Positions 18,257 through 27,566 of a DNA stretch of 64,000 bases are shown piece after piece. The stretch is taken from contig CAWBDF010000007.1 in the NCBI GenBank assembly GCA_963787485.1, forward strand, positions 1,302,001 to 1,366,000, given 5' to 3'. Each line of letters opens with the position of its first letter. Position 1 is the first letter of the stretch. The notes beneath the pieces were generated by a model. That model made no database searches. It was not told the DNA's origin and saw only the letters and a program-made list of their open reading frames with translations. Source of the stretch: Bog-473 sp963787485. GTDB taxonomy: Bacteria; Actinomycetota; Acidimicrobiia; Acidimicrobiales; RAAP-2. Made by a program: the position numbers and the translations under genes.

Positions 18257-19054
18257 TCAATGGCTGCGGGACGTGGAGCCCCCATCGACAGGCATGAGGT
18301 GTCCGGTGATATAGGACCCATCGGGTCCACAGAGGAACAGGGCAGCCCGGGCGATGTCCCATGAGTCACCTTCGCGACCGAGACATGTCTTCGTTCCGAG
18401 ACTGAAGGCTTCCTCGCTGGTGCCGGCGGCAGCCAACAATGCCGCTCGGTGGGGCGTGGTGATCATTCCGGGCGCGATGGTATTGACGCGGATACCGTCC
18501 TCACCGAAAGCGTCAGCGAGGTCGATCGTCATGCCGTACATCGCCGACTTGGTCGCCGCGTAGGCCGTACGGCCGTCCCCGCCCTGGCCCCGAAGTCCGG
18601 CGACCGACGAGATGAACAGGATGGCACCACCTCCACCTTTCTGCATAACGGGAATGACCGCCTTGCAGAGGAGGAATGGCGTGACCAGGTTCACGGCGAT
18701 GGTGTCGTTGAGCAGGTCGACCCCGGTCTCGAGAATGCTGATGGGCACCGCCACCGCCGCATTGTTGACGAGGATGTCGACGGAGCCATGGCGCTCCACC
18801 ACTGCGTCCACAATCTGCGGGCCAGCGTCGACGTCTAACAGATCGGCCAGGACGACGCTCGCCGAACCTCCCTCGCTCTCGATGATGGACCGGGTGTCGT
18901 TGACACGGTCCTCGTCCCGGTCGACCAGCACCAACTTCGCTCCTTCGCGGGCGAAGAGTACTGCCATCGCTTTCCCGGTGCCGTACCCCTCGCCGACCGA
19001 TCCAGCGCCAGTGACGATGGCAACTTTTCCCGCGAGTTTCCCTGGCGTTGTCAC
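18257..19054 (-). CDS. SDR-1: short-chain dehydrogenase/reductase
   Basis: 265 residues, classical SDR. Cofactor motif VTGAGSVGEGYGTG (around residue 14; acidic LVLVDRDED after strand 2 favours NAD), NNAA, and catalytic Ser (FISSVAG), Tyr and Lys (AYAATKSA). C-terminal GGS end. GTG 19054 overlaps the TGA of the upstream MDR gene (GTGA), so the pair is coupled. Likely oxidises an alcohol formed by an oxygenase of the cluster. Confidence 0.92.
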   Translation of the reverse strand: MTTPGKLAGKVAIVTGAGSVGEGYGTGKAMAVLFAREGAKLVLVDRDEDRVNDTRSIIESEGGSASVVLADLLDVDAGPQIVDAVVERHGSVDILVNNAAVAVPISILETGVDLLNDTIAVNLVTPFLLCKAVIPVMQKGGGGAILFISSVAGLRGQGGDGRTAYAATKSAMYGMTIDLADAFGEDGIRVNTIAPGMITTPHRAALLAAAGTSEEAFSLGTKTCLGREGDSWDIARAALFLCGPDGSYITGHLMPVDGGSTSRSH

Positions 19055-19998
19055 GGCGCGCGGTTGTGCTGCCCCACGCGGATTGCAAGCTTGCCGAGTG
19101 TCCCAGCCCCGAAGTCTTGCAGCGCGTGGCCGACCTCTTCGAGCCCATAGGTCTTCGTGATGGGTACCCGCAGTTCGCCACGAGCGACTGCCGCCGCGAG
19201 ATTGCCGAGAAGTTCCGGACTGGGGATGGTCATGACGGGCTTTGCCTCGATGCCAAGCTCGGAGACCTGCTCGGGCCCGACCCCGAGTGTCGATACGATC
19301 CTTCCTCCCTTGCGCACGAGGCCGGCCAGGACCATCGGGTCGCCGGCGAGGTGAATGGCGGCATCCACCCCTACGGGGTGCAACGCTCGGACAGCAGCCT
19401 CCAGATCGCCCCCGTAGTCGACCACCTCATCTGCTCCGAGGTCCTGAACGAAGGAAGCCTCGTTGGAGGTGGCGGTGGCGATGACGACGGCTCCGAGTTG
19501 CTTGGCCATCTGCACCGCTAATGAGCCCACGCCGCCCGTGGCGCCGCTGATGAGTATCGACTCACCCTTCTGGACTGAGACGTTGTCGATGGCGATCTTC
19601 GCCGCAGCGCCGGCCAGACCGAGTGCGCCGGCCGAGCTGGAGTCGAGCCCTTGGGGGCGCTTTACCACCGCGAAGGCCGGGACCAACGCCTTCTCGGCGA
19701 AAGCGCCGTCATGTAGTTTGGTCATCGGCAACACGAGCCCGTAAACGGGGTCGCCGACCTCGAGGCCAGCCACGTCGCTGCCGACCTCGGCAATGGTGCC
19801 GGCAAAGTCCCTCCCGAGCGTGATCGGGAACTCAATGGGGATCATCCCCGCCATCATTCCGTTGACCGACATGATGTCCATACCATTGACCGACGCGGTT
19901 TCCACGTTGACCACGACGTCGTTTTCACCCGGTCGAGGCGGCTCCACCTCGGCAAGGGATGGCTCAGTGTTGAATTCAAAGATGACCACAGCCTTCAT
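19051..19998 (-). CDS. Zinc-independent MDR oxidoreductase (quinone oxidoreductase-like)
   Basis: 315 residues. GroES-like N-terminal domain with LGRDFAGTIAEVG, then a Rossmann domain with the NADPH signature SGATGGVGSLAVQMAKQLGA (around residues 150-170). No structural or catalytic zinc cysteines, so a quinone or enone reductase type. Follows TauD-2 by 141 bp and is coupled to SDR-1. Confidence 0.9.
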   Translation of the reverse strand: MKAVVIFEFNTEPSLAEVEPPRPGENDVVVNVETASVNGMDIMSVNGMMAGMIPIEFPITLGRDFAGTIAEVGSDVAGLEVGDPVYGLVLPMTKLHDGAFAEKALVPAFAVVKRPQGLDSSSAGALGLAGAAAKIAIDNVSVQKGESILISGATGGVGSLAVQMAKQLGAVVIATATSNEASFVQDLGADEVVDYGGDLEAAVRALHPVGVDAAIHLAGDPMVLAGLVRKGGRIVSTLGVGPEQVSELGIEAKPVMTIPSPELLGNLAAAVARGELRVPITKTYGLEEVGHALQDFGAGTLGKLAIRVGQHNRAP

Positions 19999-20139
19999 AG
20001 GGTGCCTGTTCCTTTGCTCTTTTTCATCGGAGTTCGGGGCTCACCTCCCCAGGGACTACGAAACCGCCGGCTCGATTGCCGAGGGTTTCGTAGATCTACT
20101 GTTCCAAGGTCGGCCTGCGGCATACACCCGAGGCCCGAG

Positions 20140-21009
20140 TTAGACCTTGGCGACCTTGCTGAACACCGGCGTCATCAGCTCATCGGGATCGAGGTTCCTG
20201 GGGCCCGTGACCTTTCGGAGCGTCCGTTCCGGACCGTCGAGACTCACTGTGCGGCGACCGTGCTGGACGGCCACGTTGTCCCAGACGACCAGATCTCCTT
20301 GGCGCCAACGGTGTTCGAGAATGCCGGACGGATCGTAGAGATACTTGAAGAACGCTGCGAGTAGGGCCTCGTTTTCCTCCGACTCCAGCCCGAGAATTTC
20401 GATCGTCGCCTGCTCGGACACGTACAGCATGGTCCTCCCAGTACGAGGGTGACGCAGCGCGATCGGCCTCACAGATGAGCGTGATTCGGGGTAGTCCGTG
20501 TCGATCACATCCTCATCGCCACCACGGTTGGGGTAGCGATGGTCGAACCCGTGGCGAGCCTTAAGGCCCTTGACACGAGCGCGCAAGTCCTCGGGAAGCC
20601 CGTCCCAGGCGTGGCCCATGCTCACGAACATCGTGGGGGCGGTCGGCTGTTCGACCTCCAGGCCGTAGAGCGAGATGATCGGCTGTTCACGCCGCGCCCA
20701 CATGTTGTCGCAGTGAAAGAGCAGGCGGCCATAGGGAGCTGCTCCGTTCTCCTCCTTGTTGGACACCAGCATCGTCGCCTTCTCGGCCCGGTCTTCGGGG
20801 CCCGGCACCTCCTCCCCAAGGAGACTAAACACGAGGGAGCGCTGCCAATCCTCGTCTATGTCGAGGTTGCGGAACACCAATACGCCCCGATCGTCGAAGG
20901 CGGCCCGCAAGGCGCGGACCGTGTCGCCATCGAGCGGCTTACGCGGCTCGAGACCCTCGATCTCGGCACCTACAGCCGATTTCAGCGTCCGCATCCTCAG
21001 TTCAGCCAT
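20140..21009 (-). CDS. TauD-2: TauD/TfdA-like Fe(II)/2-oxoglutarate dioxygenase
   Basis: 289 residues. Iron ligands His99 and Asp101 (LLFHCDNMW) and His250 (VAVQHGR); 2-oxoglutarate Arg near 262 (ERTLRKV). It is nearly colinear with TauD-4 and shares HGFDHRYPNRGGDE with it, a mid-protein segment absent from TauD-3 and TauD-5. Start ATG 21009 (MAELRMRTLKSAVGAEI) fits the paralogs; an ATG 15 bases earlier is possible. First gene of the minus-strand row TauD-2, MDR, SDR-1, amidohydrolase-1. A half copy of the shared palindrome lies about 60 bases upstream. Confidence 0.9.
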   Translation of the reverse strand: MAELRMRTLKSAVGAEIEGLEPRKPLDGDTVRALRAAFDDRGVLVFRNLDIDEDWQRSLVFSLLGEEVPGPEDRAEKATMLVSNKEENGAAPYGRLLFHCDNMWARREQPIISLYGLEVEQPTAPTMFVSMGHAWDGLPEDLRARVKGLKARHGFDHRYPNRGGDEDVIDTDYPESRSSVRPIALRHPRTGRTMLYVSEQATIEILGLESEENEALLAAFFKYLYDPSGILEHRWRQGDLVVWDNVAVQHGRRTVSLDGPERTLRKVTGPRNLDPDELMTPVFSKVAKV

Positions 21010-21063
21010 TCCCCTGGTCCGCAATCTATTCAGGGCTCAAACTGTGCTTGGCCCGAAGTGCTC

Positions 21064-21079
21064 CGCGCTTACTATACTG
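21064..21079. promoter_or_regulatory. Promoter region of TauD-2 with a half copy of the shared palindrome
   Basis: Read on the minus strand this is TCAGTATAGTAAGCGC. The left arm TAGTA is kept (TACTA at 21070-21074 on the plus strand) and the right arm is degenerate. The TCAGTATAGTAAG string is identical to the one beside P450-5. TATAGT could also be the -10 for TauD-2. Confidence 0.4.
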
Positions 21080-21771
21080 AACTACCAAATGAGATGCAAC
21101 TCTCAGGCTGACCGTCCGCGATCGCCGTCCCTGTGCAGTGGACCTCCCTCCGAGACTGCCGGCGCTCAGTGTCCGCTCCAAGGGGGATCAAATTCTGTGG
21201 TGACTTCAGTTCTCACCGCAGAAACCCCGGCGACCGAGCGGTCAATGGACCTTTCGCCGCGCCACATAACGACTGTCCTCAGGGAAGGACGCCATTTTCC
21301 CGATCTGACGAAACGAGAATGCCACTCTTGACGAGAGCGACTCATGAATGCGATCTGTCTGGAGCGAGGTAGCCAATACCGCAGTTTCTTCAATCTCCTC
21401 CGCCCTTTCCTCGCTGATCTCGTCGGATGTACATGGGCGTACCGGAAGGCGGCTGAGGGCTAGAGGCTCCTCGCCTTGGAGCATGGTCCGATGCCCCAAT
21501 CAGCCACGTTTCTTTTATAGGGAAACACTCGGCGGAGGCGATGCGGCGTTATCCCATGACGAGTCGCGCACCTCCGATCTTCATTCTCCTCGACGACACG
21601 GCGTTCCAGTCGACGACCCACAAAGCCGGTACTGGGATCTCCGAGGTTCAGTGGGCCGAGGCTCTGACTATGACGCCACGGGCCACGACCGCCTCCTCGG
21701 TCAGTGCGAGCCGACACCCATTGCTCCGAATCCAAGTTGCTAGCCTGGGCAGATGTTGTCACGCGCTCGAA

Positions 21772-22440
21772 TTGGCGAGCCCGCCGGCGCCGGGGCTCCG
21801 GACCCGCAAGAAGTTGAAGACGCGGCTCGCTATCTACGACGCCGCGCTTGAGCTTTTCGCTCAGCAGGGCTTCGAGGCGACAACAGTGGAGCAGATTGCG
21901 CAGCAAGCCGACGTCTCAACCGCCACCTTCTTCCGCTACTTTCCGAACAAAGGTGACGTCATCTACAGCAGTAGTGGCTTCGAGATCGATATTCTCGAGC
22001 AAGCCATCATCGAGCGTCCCACTTCTGAAGACGACCTGACCGCCATTCGGCGGGCCGTCGTGGATAGGTGGGTTCCGGCACTGGACCGCGAGCGGGTCGC
22101 CCGGCAAGTACGAGCTGCCGCGAAGTCACCCATGCTGCGTGGTATGAGCACCAACCTCAGTGTGCAGTGGCAGGCCGTAATAATCAGCGCATTGCAAACG
22201 CGACGGGGCATTACGGGCGTAGATCCAGTTTGCCGGATTACATCATTCGTGGCGCTTGCGGTGTTCAGCTCCGCTTCGAGCTCATGGATGGAGAGGGAAT
22301 TTCGTACCGAGTTTGCCGACGAGCTGGATCAGGAGTTCGACCGTCTCGCAAAGTTGTGCGCCGATTGGTCCCGTTCCGGTCGGGTCGGGCGAGATCGAGT
22401 TGAGACGTCCGGTCACCTCATGGGCACTCAACCAGTGTGA
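21772..22440 (+). CDS. TetR-2: TetR/AcrR-family regulator
   Basis: About 222 residues. Helix-turn-helix FEATTVEQIAQQADVSTATF then FRYF, with a C-terminal ligand domain like those of TetR-1 and TetR-5 (SPMLRGMSTNLSVQWQA). The frame is open far upstream. TTG 21772 is chosen because it gives the same short N-terminus as TetR-1, but no ribosome site decides it. It precedes P450-3 in the same direction, just as TetR-1 is divergent from P450-2, so the TetR plus P450 pair looks duplicated. Confidence 0.82.
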   Translation: MASPPAPGLRTRKKLKTRLAIYDAALELFAQQGFEATTVEQIAQQADVSTATFFRYFPNKGDVIYSSSGFEIDILEQAIIERPTSEDDLTAIRRAVVDRWVPALDRERVARQVRAAAKSPMLRGMSTNLSVQWQAVIISALQTRRGITGVDPVCRITSFVALAVFSSASSSWMEREFRTEFADELDQEFDRLAKLCADWSRSGRVGRDRVETSGHLMGTQPV

Positions 22441-22501
22441 ATCGGTTTCCTTTGCGCTGGCACGGCGAGGAATGAGGCGAAGAGTCTGGTTGACTCGACG
22501 C

Positions 22502-22520
22502 AATCATGAGATCATGATCT
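22502..22520. promoter_or_regulatory. Overlapping ATCATGA repeats upstream of P450-3
   Basis: ATCATGA-G-ATCATGAT, which includes the palindrome GATCATGATC, lies about 80 bases before the P450-3 start. It is a candidate TetR-2 binding site. It does not match the TAGTA palindrome found elsewhere. Confidence 0.3.
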
Positions 22521-22595
22521 AAACTGCAACCTTACACTCAGTTTCGCAAGCGATCGTCGGGAGACGATCTGGAGAAACGGAGGATAGGAAGGCTC

Positions 22596-23828
22596 ATGAC
22601 GGACACGACGACGAAGACCCGGCCGGCACCACAGCTCCCCTTCCCTCGTCCTGATGTGCTCCACCTCTCGCCGCTCTACCGGGAGCTGCGCTCGACGGAG
22701 GGTCCGGTCGTGCGGGTTACTTCACCCATCGGTGATCCCGGTTGGCTCGTAATCGGCTATGAGGAGGCGCGGTTCGCGTTCTCCGACCGCCGGTTCGGTT
22801 ACTACACGCACCCCGATCCGCCCAATGCTCCACTCGCGTCGGATTCGATCATGCTCGGTAAGCCCCAGGGTGATACGGAGTACGGCCAAGACCAAGTCAA
22901 GCTCCGCAAGCTCCTTGTTCCCGCGTTCACCCCAAAACGAGTAAAGCTCCTCAACGACTGGATCCAGGAGCTCACCAACAGCTGCCTCGGTGCCATGCAG
23001 GCCGCGCACGACGCCGATCCGGGCAAACCAGTCGACTTCCATAAGCACCTCGGATGGAGTCTGCCTGTGCTCGTGATCTGTGCGTTGCTTGGCGTCCCCT
23101 CAGAGGACCGCGAGTACTGCCTCGAACTGTCCGATCGCATGGGCGCCATCGGCAACGAGTCTGACGCGATAGCTGCGATGATGGAACTCCAGGAGTACAT
23201 GGGACGTCTCGCAGACGAGAAGCGGAAGAGCCCAGGAACCGACGTACTGTCGGACATGGTCGCCGCCGAAGCGGCCGATCCGAATTTGTTTGTTGACCGG
23301 CCACTCGAGGGCCACGCGGCGTCGCTCATCTTCCCCGGTCACGAAACGACAGTGGCTCGCATGGACTTCGGATTGCTGTATCTCCTGAACGAGCCGAAGT
23401 GGAAAGAATGGCTCATCGAGGATCCGGTTGGCCGCATCGACGCCACCGTCGAAGAGATTGCTCGCCTGACATCAGCGCACAACCTCGGGCTCTTGCGGTG
23501 GGCTATGGACGATGTCGAAGTGGGTGGCGTCACGGTCGAGCGTGGTGACCTCGTGATCATCTCCGAGGCTGGATCGAACCGCGACCCGCGCGTGTGGCCA
23601 GACCCCGAGGTGTTCGACCCGACGCGAAAGAGCGTGCCTCATGTCGCGTTCGGTCACGGCGCTCACGTCTGCCTCGGGCAGAGCCTCGCCCGGGCTGAGC
23701 TACGGATCGTGTTTCCCTCGCTGTTCCGCCGGTTCCCCGACCTGCGGTTGGCCAATGACCTGTGCGATTACGAGATCCGCAACGACCGTACGGGCGGCGG
23801 GATCGACACCTTGCTTGTCACCTGGTGA
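22596..23828 (+). CDS. P450-3: cytochrome P450, paralog of P450-2
   Basis: 410 residues. I-helix FPGHETTVAR, EEIAR as ExxR, heme Cys359 in FGHGAHVCLGQSLAR, C-terminal RTGGGID. Collinear with P450-2 without gaps around the heme site. ATG 22596 has GGAGGATAGGAAGG upstream. Preceded by TetR-2. Electron donors are not encoded nearby. Confidence 0.93.
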   Translation: MTDTTTKTRPAPQLPFPRPDVLHLSPLYRELRSTEGPVVRVTSPIGDPGWLVIGYEEARFAFSDRRFGYYTHPDPPNAPLASDSIMLGKPQGDTEYGQDQVKLRKLLVPAFTPKRVKLLNDWIQELTNSCLGAMQAAHDADPGKPVDFHKHLGWSLPVLVICALLGVPSEDREYCLELSDRMGAIGNESDAIAAMMELQEYMGRLADEKRKSPGTDVLSDMVAAEAADPNLFVDRPLEGHAASLIFPGHETTVARMDFGLLYLLNEPKWKEWLIEDPVGRIDATVEEIARLTSAHNLGLLRWAMDDVEVGGVTVERGDLVIISEAGSNRDPRVWPDPEVFDPTRKSVPHVAFGHGAHVCLGQSLARAELRIVFPSLFRRFPDLRLANDLCDYEIRNDRTGGGIDTLLVTW

Positions 23829-24511
23829 GTGCCGCCCCACCTCCCGGCGGAGTTGTATGAATTGTTCACCAGCGCCGGAGGGAGGGGATCCGACCGAAGC
23901 CAGCTTGGGTGCTCTCCGTTTTCGCTCTGGTCGGAGGGGATCTTCGAGACGACTGCCGACGATAGGGCAACTTGGCCAGCCAGCTCGGCCGGCAAGTACT
24001 CGTTGTGATTTGGATGGGTCCGGCTGCTCAAGGGTCGCTGCAGGACTTCGCTCTGCTTCGTTCCTCGCTCGGCCTGCGGCCGGCCCTTGACCGCCTTACC
24101 CATTCCGATTCAAGGGGGCTGAAGCTCGGAAGCAGCCGTGTCGGATTACGCGCCAGCAGATTGGGTACGACATTCTCGGCATTAGGCACCGTTCCGGTCG
24201 GTCGATTGAATCGCCGAGGTCGAATCAGTTCACTGGGCACTAACGATCGCTTGCTTGGCCTCCATGAAATCAGCTGGCCGCGCAGCCTCGCCCCTTCTTT
24301 GGTGTCGAAATCAAAGCTGGCGCTTGCCAGGTACTTCTTGCACCATGGATATCTTCTGTCGGATCACCAGCCGCGATCGAGGCAGCTCGAGGCCGTCGTC
24401 GCCCGAACCCGATGCTCCGCGAGACCGGCCTGCTGCTCCTGGATACCGCCAATCTTGATCGGCGTGCTGTTCGGCTGCCCGCGCGGAATTAACGAGACGG
24501 GGGTCACCTCC
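23829..24511. other. Gene-free stretch after P450-3
   Basis: An open frame from 23972 exists on the plus strand, but its composition (Arg/Ser/Leu-rich, no motif) does not look like a protein. No recognisable gene, repeat or RNA was seen. Confidence 0.5.
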
Positions 24512-24571
24512 TCAGCTCGCTGGGATGCAGGTCTCCTTAAGACCGAAGGGAAGGGTGAACTTACCGTTCAT
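24512..24571 (-). pseudogene. Relic: C-terminal end of an ABC solute-binding protein
   Basis: The minus strand reads MNGKFTLPFGLKETCIPAS followed by TGA. The intact solute-binding protein at 49835-51043 ends KNKFTLPDGLKLTCVPAS-stop. Sixteen aligned C-terminal residues match at 13 positions and stop at the same place. Upstream the similarity is lost, so only the tail of a gene copy remains. Confidence 0.6.
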
Positions 24572-24834
24572 GATCCCGGCCAGGTAGAGGAGGATCCGCA
24601 TGACGGTGCACGTTAATATTTGGGCGAGCGTCCGGGCGAGTGTGCATCGGATTCACCCGTCGACACCTCCTGCGCAATGCAGACCGCCCACCGCGACGCT
24701 CGCCGCAACATGTGTACCGGCGCCGCTTCGCTTGACACGCCGTCGTCTAGACGCGGGCTTCTGATTGGAACAGCGAGGCGGTACCCTGGCCAGCGTGTCG
24801 GTCGTGATGAGCTATTCCGAGTGGAGGTAGCGAC

Positions 24835-26529
24835 ATGGCTAGTGGGGCCTTCGAGTTCGATCTCGTCGTGCGCGGCGGTTCATTGATCGACGGGACTGGT
24901 AAGCCAACCGTCCGCGGTGATCTTGGTGTCGTGGGTGACCGCATCGTCGCCCTAGGAAATGTAGATGGACGGGGGGCCCAGGAGATCGATGCCCAAGGCC
25001 TCGTGGTGACGCCAGGGTTCGTCGATGCCCATACGCATATGGACGCGCAAGTCTTCTGGGACGATCTAGGCAAGCCCGCCTGTTGGCACGGAGTGACATC
25101 TGTGGTCATGGGAAACTGCGGGTTCACTCTCGCGCCGGCGCGAGCCGGAGAGGAGGCTCTCGTCGTGCGGAGCCTCGAGCGCGCCGAGGACATTGCACCC
25201 GAAGCAATGGCGCTAGGCATCGCCTGGACCTGGCAAGACTTTACGGAATTTCTCGGCGCGATCGACTCAGTGCCAAAGGGAATCAACTATGCAGCATCGA
25301 TCGGCCACTCCGCGTTGCGGACGTGGGCGATGGGCGAGCGTGCCTTCGAGGGACCCGCCAGCGAGGATGATCTCGCAGCCATGGCTATGGAACTGCGCGC
25401 CGCATTACGCGCCGGGGCCGCGGGGTTCACCACCTCGCGTGGTGGCCACGCCACCTCGGACGGGCGTCCGGTCGCGTCTCGCCTCGCGGAATGGGATGAG
25501 GTCATCGCTCTCGTGAACATCCTTGGCCGCGAAAGCGAGGGCGTGTTCCAGCTGGCGCCCGAACGGCATGAGGATCCCCAGCTCCAGCATGACTTCGAAA
25601 GGCGATTGAAGGATCTGGCAGTGAACAGCGGGGCACCCATAGCGTTTGGCATCTTTGCCCAGAAGAAACTTCCCGGACAGCTCACTACTGACTTGCTCGA
25701 CGCGACGGCCGCCGCGGGCGGGGAGATGTTTGGCTTGACCCACAGCCGTGGCATCATGACGGCACAGTCCTTTCAGACGCATCTCGGCTTCGATACCCTG
25801 CCCGAGTGGCAGGACGTTCGTCAGCATCCTGTGGAGCGACAGAAAGTCATGCTGCAAGATCCCGAGGTCCGGCAGCGTCTTGTTTACGCGGCACACCACG
25901 GCACGTATGGCGCGGCCTATGGGCCCGAGGCACGCAAGCCTCAGTTCGACACAATGACGGTCCTTCTCTCGGCGTTTGAAGGCAACCCGACTGTCGCTGA
26001 CGAAGCGCGTCGTCGAGGAGTGGATCCGGTCGAGGCGATGATCGATCTCGCTCTCGAGCACGACTTCGACCTGTTTTTCGTCCAGAGCCTTGTCCCTCAA
26101 GATGACGAGCTTCTGATGCGCGTGCTGCGGCACCCACGTACGGCAATGTGTTTTTCGGATTCCGGAGCGCACGTGAGCCAGGTCTTCGACTCGTCGATTT
26201 ACACTCATCTGCTTGCCTACTGGGTTCGAGAGCGCCAAGCATTCACCATCGAAGAAGCGATCGCGATGATCACCTCGCGTCCCGCGCACGTGTGGCGACT
26301 TGGCGACCGCGGTCGTCTTGCCCCTGGCTACGCTGCCGATATAGCGGTCTTCGACCCCGAGACGGTGGCACCCCTGATGCCGAAAGTTGTGCACGACCTT
26401 CCAGGCCAAGCACCGCGGATCGAGCAGCGAGCTGCGGGATTCAAAGCGACGATTGTGAACGGCAAGGTGCTTACCTACGACGGACAACCGAGCGAAGACC
26501 GCCCCGGACGTTTGCTCAGGCGCTATTAA
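24835..26529 (+). CDS. N-acyl-D-amino-acid deacylase-like amidohydrolase (amidohydrolase_3 type)
   Basis: 564 residues. Start of the barrel with GFVDAHTHMDAQ (HxH metal site), the family segment VVMGNCGFTLAPAR (metal-bridging Cys region), a later metal-ligand His candidate in LTHSRGI, catalytic Asp in MCFSDSGAHVSQ, and the C-terminal composite-domain return RLGDRGRLAPGYAADIAVFD. Family members deacylate N-acyl-D-amino acids or open cyclic amides. A GGAGG lies eight bases before ATG 24835. It leads a plus-strand row with broken SDR-2, an FMN dehydrogenase and a cyclase. Confidence 0.88.
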   Translation: MASGAFEFDLVVRGGSLIDGTGKPTVRGDLGVVGDRIVALGNVDGRGAQEIDAQGLVVTPGFVDAHTHMDAQVFWDDLGKPACWHGVTSVVMGNCGFTLAPARAGEEALVVRSLERAEDIAPEAMALGIAWTWQDFTEFLGAIDSVPKGINYAASIGHSALRTWAMGERAFEGPASEDDLAAMAMELRAALRAGAAGFTTSRGGHATSDGRPVASRLAEWDEVIALVNILGRESEGVFQLAPERHEDPQLQHDFERRLKDLAVNSGAPIAFGIFAQKKLPGQLTTDLLDATAAAGGEMFGLTHSRGIMTAQSFQTHLGFDTLPEWQDVRQHPVERQKVMLQDPEVRQRLVYAAHHGTYGAAYGPEARKPQFDTMTVLLSAFEGNPTVADEARRRGVDPVEAMIDLALEHDFDLFFVQSLVPQDDELLMRVLRHPRTAMCFSDSGAHVSQVFDSSIYTHLLAYWVRERQAFTIEEAIAMITSRPAHVWRLGDRGRLAPGYAADIAVFDPETVAPLMPKVVHDLPGQAPRIEQRAAGFKATIVNGKVLTYDGQPSEDRPGRLLRRY

Positions 26530-26570
26530 TCCGGTCTGAGAGCCTTGCCCAATCAAAAGTTGGTGAGCCC

Positions 26571-27375
26571 GTGACCCGGCTCGACGGTCTGATTGCCATC
26601 GTGACGGGCGGAGGTGGATGTCTCGGCAGCGAGATGTGCTCCAAGTTGGCGAATTTGGGGGGCGACGGTGGTCGCTGCGGACCTGAGTGCTTCACGTGCC
26701 GACAAGGTGGTGGCGCCTCTCCTCGATCAAGGATTCGACGCTTTGGCACTCAAGGTCGATGTCGGGGTGGAGAAGTCCGTAGCTTCGGCGTTCAGCGAGG
26801 TGGCCGAACGATTCGAAGGGGCAGACGTCCTGATCAATAATGCTGCGCCCACGAGGCTCGTGGCTGAGGACGCTCCGATCGCGGATATTGTGCCTTCGAC
26901 CTTGGATGCAATTGTTCAGGGGATCCTGCGCGGATCCTTTCTCTGTGCGCGACAGGCCATTCCGCTCATTCGCGTTCGGGCAGAGGATCAATTGTCAATG
27001 TCGGATCGATCCACGGGCATGCTGGTGATCCAGAATTGAGCGCGTATCCCGTGTCTAAAACCGGATTGCTCGGGCTCACTCGGGCGATTGCGACACAGTA
27101 CGGTAGCTGGTGTCCGGTGTAACTCAGTGACACTCGGGACATTCGTTCCTGCCAGTGCGCCGAAACAGTGGCGTGAGCAGAAGGTGAAGCACCAACTGAT
27201 ACCGCGTGATGGCCAGCCCCAAGAAGCTGCAGAGGTCGTGGCTTTTCTGGCACCGCCTGCATCGTCGTTTGTGACTGGCGCAGATATCGTTGCCGACGGG
27301 GGATTGCTCGCCCATCTTCCGTCGTATGCCGACCCTGAAACTCGCCTCGGTCGATTTCGTACAGGGAAGAACTGA
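26571..27375 (+). pseudogene. SDR-2: short-chain dehydrogenase with three frameshifts
   Basis: Reads from GTG 26571 (LIAIVTGGGGCLGSEMCSKL), shifts at a run of six G at 26656-26661 into ATVVAADLSASR ... DVLINNAAP, shifts again near 26965 into GRGSIVNVGSIHGHAG ... AYPVSKTGLLG (catalytic Tyr and Lys present), and again near 27110 into VRCNSVTLGTFVP ... VTGADIVADGG. The whole SDR fold is present in order but spread over three frames. Three separate indels in 800 bases make true decay more likely than sequencing error. Confidence 0.85.
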
Positions 27376-27566
27376 CTAAGCGGATCCGTCGGAGCCCAAA
27401 GCTGGGACGGTCTTTGTGGAGTGGGCAGAACCGGCATCAGAGCTTGCATCTACATTGCTTCGAACTGTTCAGCCGGATGCGGCGACCACATGGGGTGTGT
27501 TGAGGTGCAGCGAGCGCCATCCAGGAGCGCGTACCGATTCGCTCTGTGGCTACGCTCCTTCGTTGT

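Noticed and set aside
23972..24616. 214-codon plus-strand open frame
   Set aside because: No domain, unusual composition, no ribosome site, and its 3' part is opposite the SBP relic.
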